DNA of 64,000 nucleotides. It comes from Setaria digitata. Its lineage: Eukaryota; Nematoda; Chromadorea; Rhabditida; Setariidae. The translations under genes and the position numbers were made by a program. This document shows, piece by piece, positions 25,537-38,628 of this stretch. Below the pieces are notes generated by a model. The model was not told the DNA's origin, did no database searches, and saw only the letters and a list, made by a program, of their open reading frames with translations. The DNA lies in contig RCAB01000097.1 in the NCBI GenBank assembly GCA_003640385.1, positions 62,001 to 126,000 of the forward strand, read 5' to 3'. Position 1 is the stretch's first letter. Each line of letters starts with the position of its first letter.

Positions 25537-28500
25537 TTATTCTGAATCACTTGCAATGATCCGCTTTCTGCGTGCCTTCTTTAATATAACATCGTTATCC
25601 TCATCTGGCAAAGATGCAATGCGAAGTGCTGATCGATCCCGCTTTCCTAACATAATCTAAAATGATTGAAAAGATTCGAGATAACAGTAGTTATATCACG
25701 AAGCGAAGTCGAGAGTATTTGATTTTTATCGCTAGCTAGTTCGTAATTTCTCAATGACACGATGTGTTATATTCAGATTTAATTAGTCAAAGACAATTCA
25801 AAATTTAAATGGCACCTACCTCGTCATCACTGTAATCTCTCGCAGTGTTCTTCATTTCCCAGTCCGCAGGGAATTCGTCCAGTTTCGCATCTCTACTTAA
25901 TTTGGAACTTGTATGTCCTAAAATCTCTGAATCGATAATGCCATCAGTGCACTTAAAGTCCTCCTGAAAATCAAGTTAGCAATTAAAGTTTCCTCACCTA
26001 AGGATATTTCCAAAATAGCTGCAAAGAATTCGAGAAAACGATAAGCACTAAAAACTGGGGAACTAACTTGAACAGAAAGATTTCCGACTGCAACATCTGA
26101 TCCATTACTAATACTTTCTTTGCTGTTAGTTCTAGGAATTTTGCCATCATTTGCCTGCAATAGCATTAATAAATGAGGTGACAATAAACAGATAGGCCGG
26201 AAGTAAGATACTACCTCAACCTCAAAAAGTGAAATGTTTACTCTGCAAAAAGTCATTAGTAAAGCAACAAACTAAATGTCTTAATTCGATTAAAAAATTA
26301 ACCGCAAAAAAAAGGAACGTGACCGAACTTACATTCGGTGAACGACAGAGGATTGACTTATCTTTTTTATTCCGAAAATGTTTCCTGAAAACAAGTCAAA
26401 TAATGACTGCTGGGAATTCAAATCTCAACTTTTAAATTAGGTCTGGAAAAACGTGGAAACAGTTGAAGCTCAAAAATTCCTTGACAACGTTAGTTCATGA
26501 TAATAAATGATACGCACTCTCTTTCCTCACATTCATCATCACGTTGATCAGGGCAGCCGAAATCTAGCAAAGCTGAACCTGAAACTGTAATCAGATTAAA
26601 TCAAGTGGACCGTGAAATAAATGAAAAACAGAACAAGTAAACAAACCTTTGAAAAGACCATCAACTTTTTCTTCACTTGACTTCCTCCTTCCAGCTAGCT
26701 TTTTCGACTGTTTAAGGCGCCTAAATAGTTGCGATCAATCTATAGCTAGAGCTACTTTGTTGGTTTGTATAGAAACAGAAGGTTTTCAAACAGATTGAAA
26801 ATAAATACAACCACCAGTTCAAAGTTTGAATGAAGCTTGGCTTTCTGAAACTCTGTTATTTTCTCCGGTGACAAATAACAAAATCAAATGACGACATATT
26901 TTTAAAAAATGCTTGTGTAAGAAATCTAAAGTTGGGACTGGAAATTTTTTAATATATTTTAAAACATATCATTAGCACTAAAAATTATCCAGTTCCATAC
27001 GAACTTCTTTTTTGGCGATAGCTCGTAACGTATACCCTCATACTGTAGTTGTTTGATTATCTTTGCTCTCGTATATTTTTCTGCCAGATTATTACGAATA
27101 AAGTTGACCAGATCACCTAAAAAAGCAGTGATATGATGAATTCATAAAGGATATTACTGAGGAGCTTTTCGTAACTTGCCGAACATGCCTAAATACATCG
27201 AATGATTCTTGGGATCCCAAATACTTTAGTATTGTAGACTCTGCTGTGGATTAGCAAAATGACTCTTCTGAATCTTCGAAATTTTACTTTTAATGGTCAA
27301 CATGGTCACAATTTGTAAATATCAAGAAGAATGATTACCCTTTTCAAATCATATATTTTCCTGTTTTCAGGAAATGCTCGCTAAACTAAAGATAAATAAT
27401 CTTCGACATCAGTAATTCGAACCTGGACGGGAAGAAGGCGATTTTGAATTAAATTCTTCCACAAGATTATGTATTTGGCCAATAATTTCTGGCATAAATA
27501 CTGATGATTTGGGTACTCCCACCAAATTTCTACAAAATGAAAGCATAAAGATCCTGCACACTTCATTTTAAATTCATTTAGTCAGTAAGTACTACTTCTT
27601 TTGAATTTATGCTGGATCCTATTTGCTCCTTCTTTCTCAGTTGACTAGTTGCTAAAATAGAAAAAGCTTTGAGTGAAATGTCCTACAACCGAGTTGTTAA
27701 CTTTCGAAGGTAAAAATGGTTCAAGCTAAGTTGAACTGCAAGTTTTCATTATTTAGAAAAGTTGCGAAATTCGTTTACCGTCTAGTACCTCTAGCACCAA
27801 ATGTCCTCAACCCGAGCAATTTCATTTGTCGAATAATTTGTCGACGTGTTCGTGGCCTCGACAAACCTTGTTCGACGTATTCTACGATATCAACATCTAA
27901 AACTCCGACTTACAACTAGTCATTATATGATTACATGGAAGTGGCTAGGAAAATTATAAAGAAACAAACTGAAAACTTTTCTAATTACTTTCAGGCTTTT
28001 CTTCAAATAATAAATATTCTTCATATAGAGTTCTTAATTCGTTATCCAGTTCCTCAGACCACAATATCTCTTTGCCTTTAGTACCATCTTCCTTAATCCT
28101 AAAATCAATCCTGGAAGTTTTTAAATAATAAGAAAGTGAAATTAATCCAAAATAACCATGAAAAATGTCATCAAGGAAAAAAAATTGCCCAAGATAAGCA
28201 ACTTTTTCTTACTCTTCCATTCATTACTTACACGAAGGTTCCATATCCATTAGTAATTTCGTAGCACTCCTTGGGACCTTTCCAGAATAAGAGTTCGGGG
28301 ATTAACTTGGGTCCAATTTTCCGGTAGTCAACATAGAATCGCCGTAAAAGATGGTAACCGAATTGGTATATGTTTAGGTACTGGCTTTTCCTGATTTCAT
28401 TTATGGACTGATTCTTGAAACGAAGGCCAAGTCGTTTGAAGATAATAAAAAGAGAGAGCTGTAAACAAAGTGTCATGCTCTCAAGCTCACAAGATTTACA

Positions 28501-31500
28501 AAAAAAGTTAAGGTCCGATAAAAACTGTTTCAAATTCTAGACTGATAAGAAAAAAATAACCTGGTATAAACGTGGGGCCATTTTTAAGTCAAAAGCTACT
28601 CTATGTAAAAGCTTCAAAATTGCTTTATTTACTTCGGCTGTATTGGATTCAAAATCAGCCAAAAGAAAGATATACCTGTAAAATGATTTTAAAACAGTCT
28701 CAAACAAAATAAGTTTGAAGTACAATCGGCCTAAAGATTTCTACATATAAAATAAAAGCATCACCTTAATGGAACAATCAAGCAAGCAATGGGTTAAAAT
28801 AAGATGAAATAAGATTAAAATATTTTTAAACTGATGTTATTTCTATAAAAAGGTTTTAACCATCTCACAGAATGCTTGAATAGTCTCTTAGACTACATCA
28901 TTTCGCATCAAACAGTAATAGACCTAAGAAAATTGCTTTGAAAATAATGCAAAATATAAACCACCATTTTAAAACATCTATCCTTGCGAATTCAGCGACA
29001 TAATTATCAAAACGAAAGTCGACTTCTTTTTCAATCGTGTGTGCTTCTGCATCAGACTCATCACTTCTTTCCTCATACTCGTCATCAAAATCATCAAGTT
29101 CGGTATCGAAAACAGCGTCACTTGAACCATTATCCACCTCTGGTCCATATGTTTCTAGTCGACACTTTTTCCAATTTTGTTCAATCTGTTTGGTTATTCA
29201 GATTCCGTTTCAATTTAATTTCATTTTTCATCTGTCATTTTTTTGTTTAGGAGCAAAAACTACAAAAAAATCCCTTCCTAGAAAAAGCTCTTTTTGGTAA
29301 GGTATTACTGAGCACTTAAAAATGCATCACTCTAATCTTTGATTTTGGTCTTTTAATTTATATCGCTAACCTTAACAGGATACTTTCAAACTAGCTCAAG
29401 TAAAGTGACTCCGTATAAAGAAATAAACAGGCAAGAACTGTGCAGTAAGTCATTCATCTGTTTTTCTACTCTAAACATTTTGTTTCTCATTCCTTTCCAC
29501 CTTCTACATTACATGTTTCTAGAGTTAGGTAATAAAAACAGTTAAAATATATTTTACATTAAAAAAAAAAAAAATGAACAGCTAAGAATTTGTATTAAGC
29601 ATCACATATAAACCTCTAACAAAGACGTAATCAACCAAAATATGAAAAGGAAAGAAAAGAAAAAACAAAGTGAGAAAATTAAAAAAATCACTTCTTTAAG
29701 ATCCACAAAATATATAGCGCGTAACTCGAGGAACTCGTCTTCAGGTGCCATGTCATTTGTTCCAAATATACCATCTATAGGCCACAAATCACGAGCTGAT
29801 CGATATATACCGACAGCATCGGCTATACGTCTTTGATGGAGTGCTTGTTGCACCATAAGCATTGCAAATTGTCTACAGAACGGAAGTTTTTAAATCCTCA
29901 AAACTTGCATGATAAAGAAAAGTGAGAAACAAAAATCTGCTATGAAAAGGTAGAAGAAGGAGTAAGAAAAATAAAATAAACAAAACAATAAGCAAAATAG
30001 TGAAAAATACTGATGAATTCTATCTTCGACGTTCAAAAGTACATCGATAGCACTAATATCGACTGTTGGCTCACAATAACCGAAAATAACATCAGAAAGT
30101 TCTTCGCAGATATCATCCCATAAATTCCAATCTGGTTGTCTTGATTCTTGTATGATATCTTCTGGAATGAATTAAATTTTTAATTTCTAAAAAAAAAAAA
30201 AACAAAATGAAAAAAAATGAAAAATGAAAACAAAAATTCTGAATATGAATTATTTTGGGCCGTTCCACAATTTCGACCAGCTATATATATATATAAAATG
30301 ATTATGGAGAATTCCAAAGAAACCCCTACCTGCTTTTTCTTTCCTTCTCGATTTTCTTTTTCGCATTTTTCGTCGTTTAATAACTGTCGACAGTATCCCT
30401 TTCTTTGAAAATTTCTCAATCAAGCTAATGTATGCATGATTTGCAAGAATAATATTTCGCAAAAAAGTTTTTGACAATATACCCGGCTGAAATCATTTAA
30501 TTTTAGTAAAACTAAGAGCAGAAATAGAGCAATACTGGCAAAGTAGTTAAAAGAGCCTCCTCTATAATTTAAGCTAAAAAGTGATATAAGTAAAATGAAA
30601 GGAGGAATTTAATTTAGAAAATGAAACGAAACCATATAAACATGCAACATAGATTAAGCAGTCCGCGTAAATTCCCACACTACCTGTATATTTTAGAATA
30701 GTGGAAGCAACTAAGAAAATATACTGAAGTAACAATTCATCAAAAAATCAGTTTGTTTTTAACGAACCACAAATTTACGGATAACGCAACTTGATAGATC
30801 TCTGTACTCTTCAACTTTTAGTATATGTGAGCAAACTAAACCGATTTCCCGTTCCCATTCTTCATTTTTTGATTTCAGGATTGATATCAATCTGGAACAA
30901 TAAGACTACAAAGCAAACTGAATGTACTAAAAAATAAAAAAAATTTTGGACCAAACTCAAAAACAAATAAATAAGGAAAAAACATACGTAAGCAACATTT
31001 CTTTGTAAGCAGCTAAGGCATACTGTGCCCGTAATCCATAAATACGGCTTTCTTTCCGTTCAATTCTCACTCTTTCCAAATAATTATCTACTTGAGTTTG
31101 AACATGATGAAATGCTTCTATACTGAGTGTAGCTTTTATCTAAATCAATTAGCTTTGATAGTATTGAAAAACCGTAACTTATGCAAATTCATACATTCCT
31201 GTTGTTAACTTCATTTCATAAAGTAGAGTTCACTGCTTCAAGTACAGAACAAAAAAAAAAAAAAAAAACACTTCTCAACGTTTTCGAATACATCCGGATG
31301 TTTAATGCGATATGGAATGGGAATTGCAACTTAACAATAAGTTATTATTTATAAAACAATATCCAGAATTACTCCACTTACATATTCGGGAGATAATTCT
31401 GCTAAACGGCGGAATTCCAAAGAGAACTGCATTAAAATAAAATAGTGCATATCAGCTTTGTCTTGTCCCAAACTTCGTTTTCCCGAAAAGGCCTAAAATG

Positions 31501-34313
31501 AGCTTGCTAATTAGGCATTTTTCGTCCTCACCCTTACATACATCAATCGAAAGTATTACTCTCTAATAATTTGAAAAATGTTAATATCAAGAGAATGCCT
31601 TTATTATACATAATGAGAGAATTAAAAATATTTAGATTATGTATATTACTTCTGTGAAGAAATTTGAGTCCCATGCTATCCGTAACATAAAAATCAACTT
31701 ACACTATCTTTGCAACCACACATCAACCGAGAGTATGACTTCTGTAGCATTTCCATACAAAAGGATCGTAAAGCCACACGTACATTCAGTGCCGAAAGAT
31801 GCTTGTTATTTCCAGTATCAAATGGTCGCCGATTTTTTGGAACTCGATGCAGGATTTTCCTCTTATTTAAATAGTCGATTTCAGTACAATTCTTTATTAC
31901 CCTAAAAAACTGCTCATTTCCATCTCTTACATTTGGTTGCATAATTTAATCTATCAGTTATCAACTAATATGAATTGTTTGTTATTATAATTTTCACAGA
32001 ATGAACCAAACATAATTGTTCTCGACTTTTAATCTTAGCCTAGAACTTAATGATAGATACTGTCGTAGAAACATGATGAAATGAAATTACGAAGAGACAT
32101 GTTTGACAGCGGAAAACTCAAATGTAGGTTTACAAAATAAATTAATTTAAAATTCTGCTCTTTTAATAATTCTTTTATTCATCATTTCCTGAAATTGATT
32201 TCCTTTCCTTTAAGATGAAAAAAGAACCTGTTTACAACCATATCGTTATCTTTATTGATGGCTTTCAATCCCTTCAAAACATAAGAACCAGCAAAAGCCG
32301 TATGCCTGCTTGATAGAAGTCGGCGCTTGTTCAGATGTTTTTCAGCTTCCTGTTCAACAACTTTCTGCATCTCAATCACTTGTCTTTTTCTTTCTTCTAT
32401 AGAATGGATACTTCCAGCTTCTGCGACATCCTTTGCCTCCTGAATATTAATTTCTTTATCTTGAGAAAAAAAGGCCAGAAAAGACAGAGCCATTTAGTAA
32501 TGCGTACGTGTTGTTTCAATAACATCGCAAAAATTTCCAAAATCCACAAGTGAAAATCACGTTCTGTTGAATTTTCCGATATCTTGATAAGCAGCTTTCC
32601 GAAACCACTATCCAGAAAAGCTAGAACCAATTGATCATGACTGTTTAAATCTTGTGGAGGACGCTGCAACGACATTCTACTGTGTAATCTGAATCGCTCA
32701 ATTCAGAAAAATTTTTGAAGAAAAAACTGCTCCAAATGAACGCACAAAATTACGAACTCTGATTGAAGTGCCTTCACAAAAGTAATTCTTTTACCTTACC
32801 TCTTTATCCAAATCGGTGTCACCGATTGCAAGAATATAACGAGTTAAAGCAAAGATTCTTTCGACCACAAGTTTCGTTTCTTCATCTCTATTCAGCCAAT
32901 CCTGAAAATTATGTTTCGAAAAAAAAATGTTTTTTTCTTTTTTTTTTTGAATATGTACAGCTTTCATAAGAGTGGAGGTTGAGAAACTGGATGAACGCTT
33001 CCTTGTTTTCATCAATACTATATAAACAACATGGAAAACTCATGAGAGAATAAGGTGAAGATAAGTGAACTAATCCATGATCAATTAGAAGCTGTTCATG
33101 AGATCAAGAACATTTAAGAGCCTATTCCCAAAGCACTATTCCAATTTTGGAATTTATAATCATCATCGCAATATTCTAAATGTGACAACTATTCGAACCA
33201 CATCTTTTACAACCAAAGTATTATACATATTATACATTATACGTATTATACATACCTGAGCGAAATAGGCTGCAGTTTTTTTTTCAAAGACCTTGAATAA
33301 CTGAACATCACCAAAGGCCTCTTTTGAATTCTTGAGATTTCTTTCCATCTGTAACAAAAAGACTTTTTTACACCAGGAAAAAAGAAGAAAAAACGAAAAA
33401 AACAACGAAATATAAAAGGAATGATCCCGAAACCAATAATCTTAAAATTGCCCTACTTCTTGGTAGGTTTCCCAAGTTTCCTTATCTTCTGCATATCGTC
33501 CATGAAACATTAACGCCGCTGGTTGGCATAAATTTATAGTTAATCTGAAAAGTAAATAAATAATAAGAAAGCTATGTATGAAGTTTGTAACAACTTCGCT
33601 CATCGAACGAACGAGCTTAAGCAGACTCTGACGCTAAGTAAGATCTTTTTCGCATGAATGAAGACTGGAAACTGTCTTGTATTTCAATTAAACCATTGGC
33701 TGCTTATTATGAAAAAGTGTTAAATAAGCATATAGATTAATTTAAAATGAAAAAACAATGACTAACTACTGAAACATTAATAAATCAAATCTATAAATAC
33801 CGCTAGTAGAGTGAAGACTTTGGATTCAGCTTGTCAAATAAATATTTTGGAACAAAACCTATTACCGTAATAAAACAATTACATTGCAGAGGTACATATT
33901 CCAGTTATGTTAATTATGGATTTACCCACTAACGTAGACATGTCTACCACTAGAAGTCTGGACAAAAATACCTCAAAGCAATATCGAATAATTTGCTAGA
34001 TGTGGTTCTTGACTTCATGATCGGCACCAGATCGTATCGAACTATATTCCGTTCACCACAAAGACGTCGTGCTATAGCCATAGCCGTATCATTCCGAAGA
34101 AATCGTATCAAATCACGTATGCTTTCTAGTTGAATATCAATTTATTTGAAAAGAACTTGATTTTCTCATCAGACTTCAAAGAAAGTTTTAAACTACATAC
34201 TCAAAAAAGAAAAAAGTTTCCAGAAATGTACCAAAGCAATCTGGTTCCGGATAGTAAACACCATCTTCCAGAAAACCCAATGCGTTAATTGTAGCTTGAA
34301 TTACCCTTTCCAT
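25537..34313 (-). CDS. tim-1: TIMELESS homologue (TIM-1), 1183 aa, 27 exons
   Basis: Replication-fork protection and sister-chromatid cohesion factor (partner of TIPIN in other animals), nuclear. Exons in phase: 34313-34232, 34125-33972, 33544-33457, 33348-33256, 32901-32795, 32688-32508, 32439-32228, 31901-31703, 31492-31382, 31139-30988, 30891-30768, 30486-30330, 30161-30011, 29872-29692, 29185-28965, 28675-28561, 28458-28232, 28110-27989, 27896-27779, 27529-27423, 27116-27005, 26720-26647, 26578-26518, 26384-26333, 26154-26068, 25963-25820, 25656-25537. Total 3552 nt. The N-terminal TIMELESS domain starts YYPEPDCFESIRDLIRFLRND and holds NLCQPAALMF, W.NRDEETKLVVERI and FHLWILEIFAMLL. The middle has VEEYRDLSSCVIRKF and a KRRKMRKRK basic patch. 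The C-terminal half has LWPIDGIFG, an acidic stretch (DDFDDEYEER) and LHRVAFDLKMAPRLYQ. The last 200 residues are basic/acidic tail. The length is close to human TIMELESS (about 1208). The ATG lies 3 nt after a T-rich acceptor. AATAAA overlaps the stop. The exon 19 acceptor (GTTTTAG) is the least certain boundary. Confidence 0.94.
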
Positions 34314-34316
34314 TTC

Positions 34317-36059
34317 CTGAAAGAAAAAAAAAATTTAAGCATTGATCATAATAACCCAAACTACTGGTGACTAGCCCATCATTCATTATCAGTAATTATC
34401 AGCAGTCAAAAGCCTTACTGATAGTTCAACGATAACCGTCAACAAATCTCACAAATACAAATTTCAAATTTAACTATTCCGCCACAAGTGAGACAGCGTG
34501 AGAGTGAGAGAACAGGTGCGATAGACGTTACGACACCTTTGCTATGAGTTCTTCGTATCAAGTTGTGATATTTTTGGAATTTCGTGCTTAAGACTGAAGA
34601 AATCCAAGTTTGAATTTTACACATTAGAATTTAAATTTTAACAAGCAAAATTTCCGAAATTTAATATATTTCAACTCTTGCAGGAATTTCTGTTCTTTGC
34701 AGATTTGAATGGTTGAAATATTATTTGTTAAATTCTTCTTGCCATCAAATTTCACATTCGGTTATGGAAATTTTCATTTCAAATATCATTTTCCATTGAC
34801 AACTTTGAAATGTGTATTCTACTCCACTGAGTTTCTGATTCTTTTTTGCTTTTAACCTTCAAAAATTCCGAATTGATCCATTGCAATTTTAATTTTTAGC
34901 AAAATTTTTACTTCAATTGATTAATGCTCAATTTCAGACGCTAAAATTTATTATGAAAATCTCCAAATCCTGCAATTAATTAATGAGCTTTTGGTTTTAG
35001 TTTTTCAAATTTCATTTTCAACCGAACATTCAAAAAATTCCCGCACAATATTCAGTAGATTCGCGATATTTCCGGAATCCACAAGCCGTTAACCGCTACT
35101 TAGTCCTAATATCCATAAAAGCATTTCAGTAATGTCGACCTGTTTTCAAATGACAACTTGGATGAAACGATTGCTCTCAGTCTCTCTTTCTGCTGTTTGG
35201 CTCGAAGTTAATTACTCGTCCTAAGTTTTAGAAAAATTTTTTTTTGCCCCAATGTTTTATTTCCTAATTAATTAATTTCCCTCTCTCAATCTTTGACTTT
35301 TCAAATCTTGCCCGGTATCATAGTCTAACCTATAATGATAAAATAATCAAGATTAGCTGAATTATGATGCTGGGACTTTCGAAGATAGTTCGAGCCAGAT
35401 ATTCCAAATAAAAAATAGCTTGAACAGTTGATGAACTGCCAGTAACATTCTAACCTATAATGACAACTTATAATCTAATCTATAAAGATAGCTTGATTTA
35501 AGCAAGTAACTTGTCTTTCTTTTTAAATGAATAATTTTATTAGCAACAATTTGTTCACTTAATCCGGTCCAATTTGGCTAGACATGTCAATGTATGATGT
35601 TGTCTAATGTATATTTACGGTAAAAATGTTTGAGCTGAGAATTCATTCTTTTAATTGATGAAAAACTTATTTTGTTTGCAATTGGCTTATTTATTCAAGA
35701 AGAATTAGTGCAAGATATTTCTTTTTGAGAAAAATTAAAAAAAAAAAAAAGAAGAAAAAGGAAATTAAATTCGTGTAATTTCAGATGAGATGAAAATTTG
35801 TCAAAATTTCATCTCATTTGAAGATGTTATACATGTTTGATATACAAAATATAATTTTCTCGGTTTTAGCTTCTTCATGCGTAAAATTTATCAAATTTAA
35901 CAACATTTAGCGCATCTAGCCAAATACAAAAGCAAAATATAGGATATCTAAGTTTATTTCATTATTAAAATAATGAAATCATATTTAAAAACTAAACAAT
36001 AGTAATAATGATAATGATAATATCGTCATGGCGTCATATGATATCTTGTAGAAAACGGT
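34317..36059. other. Intergenic, upstream of tim-1
   Basis: AT-rich with no supported exon. It contains three dispersed copies of a 17-mer (TCTAAYCTATAAWGAYA) at 35324-35340, 35449-35465 and 35474-35490. A 24-bp perfect inverted repeat lies at 35956-35979, at the 3' end of the next gene. The minus-strand frame at 34439-34624 has no recognisable feature. Confidence 0.55.
35953..35979 (-). terminator. Poly(A) signal embedded in a perfect hairpin
   Basis: On the minus strand AATAAA (35958-35953) lies about 100 nt after the stop of the PAN-like gene. It overlaps an inverted repeat with 11-bp arms (ATTTCATTATT and AATAATGAAAT) separated by 2 nt, at 35956-35979. Plausible cleavage/polyadenylation signal for that gene. 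Confidence 0.5.
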
Positions 36060-37190
36060 TTAAATGGCTGTATAACACGCAGCACCTTGAGCAGGTATCA
36101 TTCCATATACGGTTGCCAAAATTTCACACATAAATTGATATTCTCCTAACTGGAAAACATTTACAGCAACACAACGGAAAGCTAGGCATGCTTCTGAACA
36201 TTGATCAGCATCCTATAATAATTAATAGCTATAATAGGATTATTTAATTAGAGATCATTTATGATTAGAGAGCTATATCATGATTTGCATTGTACCATGA
36301 TAATAATGGATTGCGGTAAATAAACCATTGATGAAAAATGTTTTCTTCTAATTAGTTAGTAGTAGGCAACAAATAATTTGAATTTAACAAATGCAGATTA
36401 TAATTTCAGAAATAGCTGCTAAACATTTTCTTTCTTGATTAGAACTGGAGAAATAAATCGACAGAAAATCCAAAAAGAAAAAAGAAAAAAAAATTGGAAA
36501 ATGAGAAAAATGATGTCTTTATGACAATCCAAGCGCAAATGTTACACAATGAATTATTTTGCAAGTTACCTGTCAAAAATTTTGATTAATCGAGAATCAC
36601 TTTAAAATTTTACCTGAACATTTTGAATTTCATACACCTTTCCACCCCTACATTCCATATTTCGATTTATTTGAAATACAACACCACCGTAATTAAAAAC
36701 TGGTGGCAATGCTGCAATTAAAATTAGCTGGTTCACATCTAATTAGTCATTAAAATATTAGTAATCAAACATATAAAACTAGTTCTTTTGGCTAGGAGAA
36801 GTTTAGAATCAGTACTATTTGTAAGGGAAATTAAGTTTGAAGAAGCAAAATATCCTATTCATTTCAACTTTTCAAAGAAGTATGAATCCTCATTTGATAT
36901 TAATTTTTGAATGAAACTCTCCCAGGTAATAGCCATTTTCACCTTTCCTAAATTATTAATTAACTATTTCGGTTTTCTGTTTAATCACGTAAAGTTATTT
37001 CTTTCTTTTTTTTTTTTTTTTCGTGGAAAACTGTTAGCATTAATATTAGTATTAATAATAATAAATATAGTAGTAATAACAATAAGCAATGATAATCCCA
37101 CTTACACATGCAACAGTGTGCAGTAATCGTTAATTGAGAAGTGATGAAAAGAACAACGAATAGCTGATAACAATTCATCATGCTAATCAT
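36060..37190 (-). CDS. Small secreted PAN/apple-like protein, 111 aa
   Basis: Three exons join in phase: 37190-37106, 36711-36614, 36212-36060 (TAA). Residues 1-24 form a signal peptide (hydrophobic LFVVLFITSQLTITA), with predicted cleavage just before His25-Cys26. The rest has no membrane segment. The later cysteines, C49, C66, C70, C75, C90 and C107, are spaced C-x16-C-x3-C-x4-C-x14-C-x16-C, with QCSEACLAFRCVAVNVF at the centre. This is the usual core of PAN/apple domains, which bind protein or carbohydrate ligands outside the cell. A Cys-Cys pair at 26-27 is additional. An acceptor (TTTGCAG) ends 44 nt before the ATG, consistent with trans-splicing. Upstream lies a cluster of TGATAA sites. 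The specific function is unknown; the domain call is from cysteine pattern only. Confidence 0.78.
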
Positions 37191-37768
37191 TCCTTACTGT
37201 AGTGATACTAACGATAATGAAGATGCGGTTCGTTCTGCAAAGGTGATACCAGAAAAAATTGTTTTTTTTTTTTTTTTTTTTTTTACAAGTGACTGAGCTG
37301 CGAGACGACTTTATGTATTAACCAAAAGCTAACGGAAAAATTTGCTGTTATTGTTATAGAAATCCAAAATAGTTTTTACAACAACATAGAATGAATGGTA
37401 TTTTCCTTTTCGCTATTATCAGAAAAAAAAAAAAAATCCTTTGGGACAACAAAATGCAAATATATCGTCGCAGAAATGATAATATTGGATAGAAAAATCA
37501 GAGAAAGTTCTGAAATACTCGAGACAATGTTAAATTATTATAGCTATTTGCTTGTATTTATACATGTTCATGCATCTATAACTATGCATTGATGAATAAT
37601 TTCACAAAATATATTCTTCCACATTCTTTCTACCACTTACAATGTCCATTTTGGCGATTGTAAAAGATTTTTTTATTATTTGTTTTCTTTGATATAAAAA
37701 GTAATACGCAATAAAATATCTGTTAGTATTTCTATCTTTATATATTTATAAGATAAAACCGTTTCACA

Positions 37769-37865
37769 TGATAAAATATTATTGCCGGATGATAATATTA
37801 TTTCCTGTATTCCTTGTTGATAAAACATTATTTTAGGATGATAAAATTCTAGCACTTAGTGATAA
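37769..37865. promoter_or_regulatory. Cluster of five TGATAA (GATA-factor) sites
   Basis: TGATAA occurs at 37769-37774, 37790-37795, 37818-37823, 37839-37844 and 37860-37865, all in the same orientation, several within a repeated TGATAAAATATTATT context. The cluster lies about 580-675 bp upstream of the start of the secreted PAN-like gene and about 400 bp upstream of the plus-strand orphan gene. In nematodes TGATAA is the consensus for intestinal GATA factors (ELT-2/ELT-7). Intestinal expression is an inference; the background is AT-rich. Confidence 0.45.
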
Positions 37866-38268
37866 AATATTATTATCCAGTATTGCTAACATGTTATTAC
37901 TAATTTATGTTAATTGCTTCGTTATGTAATTTTTCAGTAATCAGTTCTAATTGTAGTGATGAGGAATGCCCAGTGTCGTAGAAAAAAACAGAAATAAAAT
38001 AAAGTATATCCACTGGTATGCCGAATGGATAGTTGAAATTAGAAATTAAAAAATTTTACAAGGTTAACTTTAGAAAAGATGAAAGCATATATAATATGAA
38101 ATTTTTCATTTATAGACTTATGGAGTACCAAAATGATTTACACGATGTGATCTCACGACAGCATTACAAATTAGTAGTTAATAATTAGTACTAATAATGG
38201 AAATATTATATTTGGATCTTGTTCATATTTCGATATGTCAATGCAGTCATATATTATTCTTGAGATAG

Positions 38269-38628
38269 ATGACTTCTGAACTTTTGCAAGAAACACCTGA
38301 GGAGCCATCATTAGAATATTGTACGAGAAAGTCGTTCAGAAACATACTGCTCAAACTTAAATTTAAAATGAAAGCAGGTAAGAAAAAGAAAGGTCTGAAT
38401 GCCCAAAAGCAAACAGATAATAAGAACTTTAAAGGGGCATTTTTCGTATTTGATATAATCGTGATTGGTATAACTAGTACAGTTGATTGTAATAAATATA
38501 AAAGGTGATATTATTTGGGTTCGCATGATAAGTCTCAATTATATTGTTTTAGATTTGAAAAAGGAAAAAATTCGAAGTATGCTCAGCAAATTCTTGACTT
38601 GATGAAGAAATACTTGGATGAACTTTAA
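38269..38628 (+). CDS. Two-exon orphan protein, 103 aa
   Basis: I do not recognise this protein. Exons 38269-38504 and 38553-38628 (TAA) join in phase (AAAAG|GTGATA ... TTGTTTTAG|A) across a 48-nt intron. The N-terminus is acidic (SELLQETPEEPSLEY). A Lys-rich stretch with GKKKKG follows (about 37-42), then a hydrophobic strand-like segment (GAFFVFDIIVIGITSTVD, about 56-73), and a Lys-rich, probably helical C-terminus ending LMKKYLDEL. The ATG directly follows an AG (GAGATAG), a possible trans-splice site. A shorter splice form using the GTAAGA at about 38377 is conceivable. No signal peptide. The hydrophobic stretch is too short and broken for a confident membrane helix. Confidence 0.55.

Noticed and set aside
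27405..27440. tRNA B-box-like GGTTCGAATTA on the minus strand
   Set aside because: It is the end of timeless exon 20 plus its intron start, with no A-box or cloverleaf around it.
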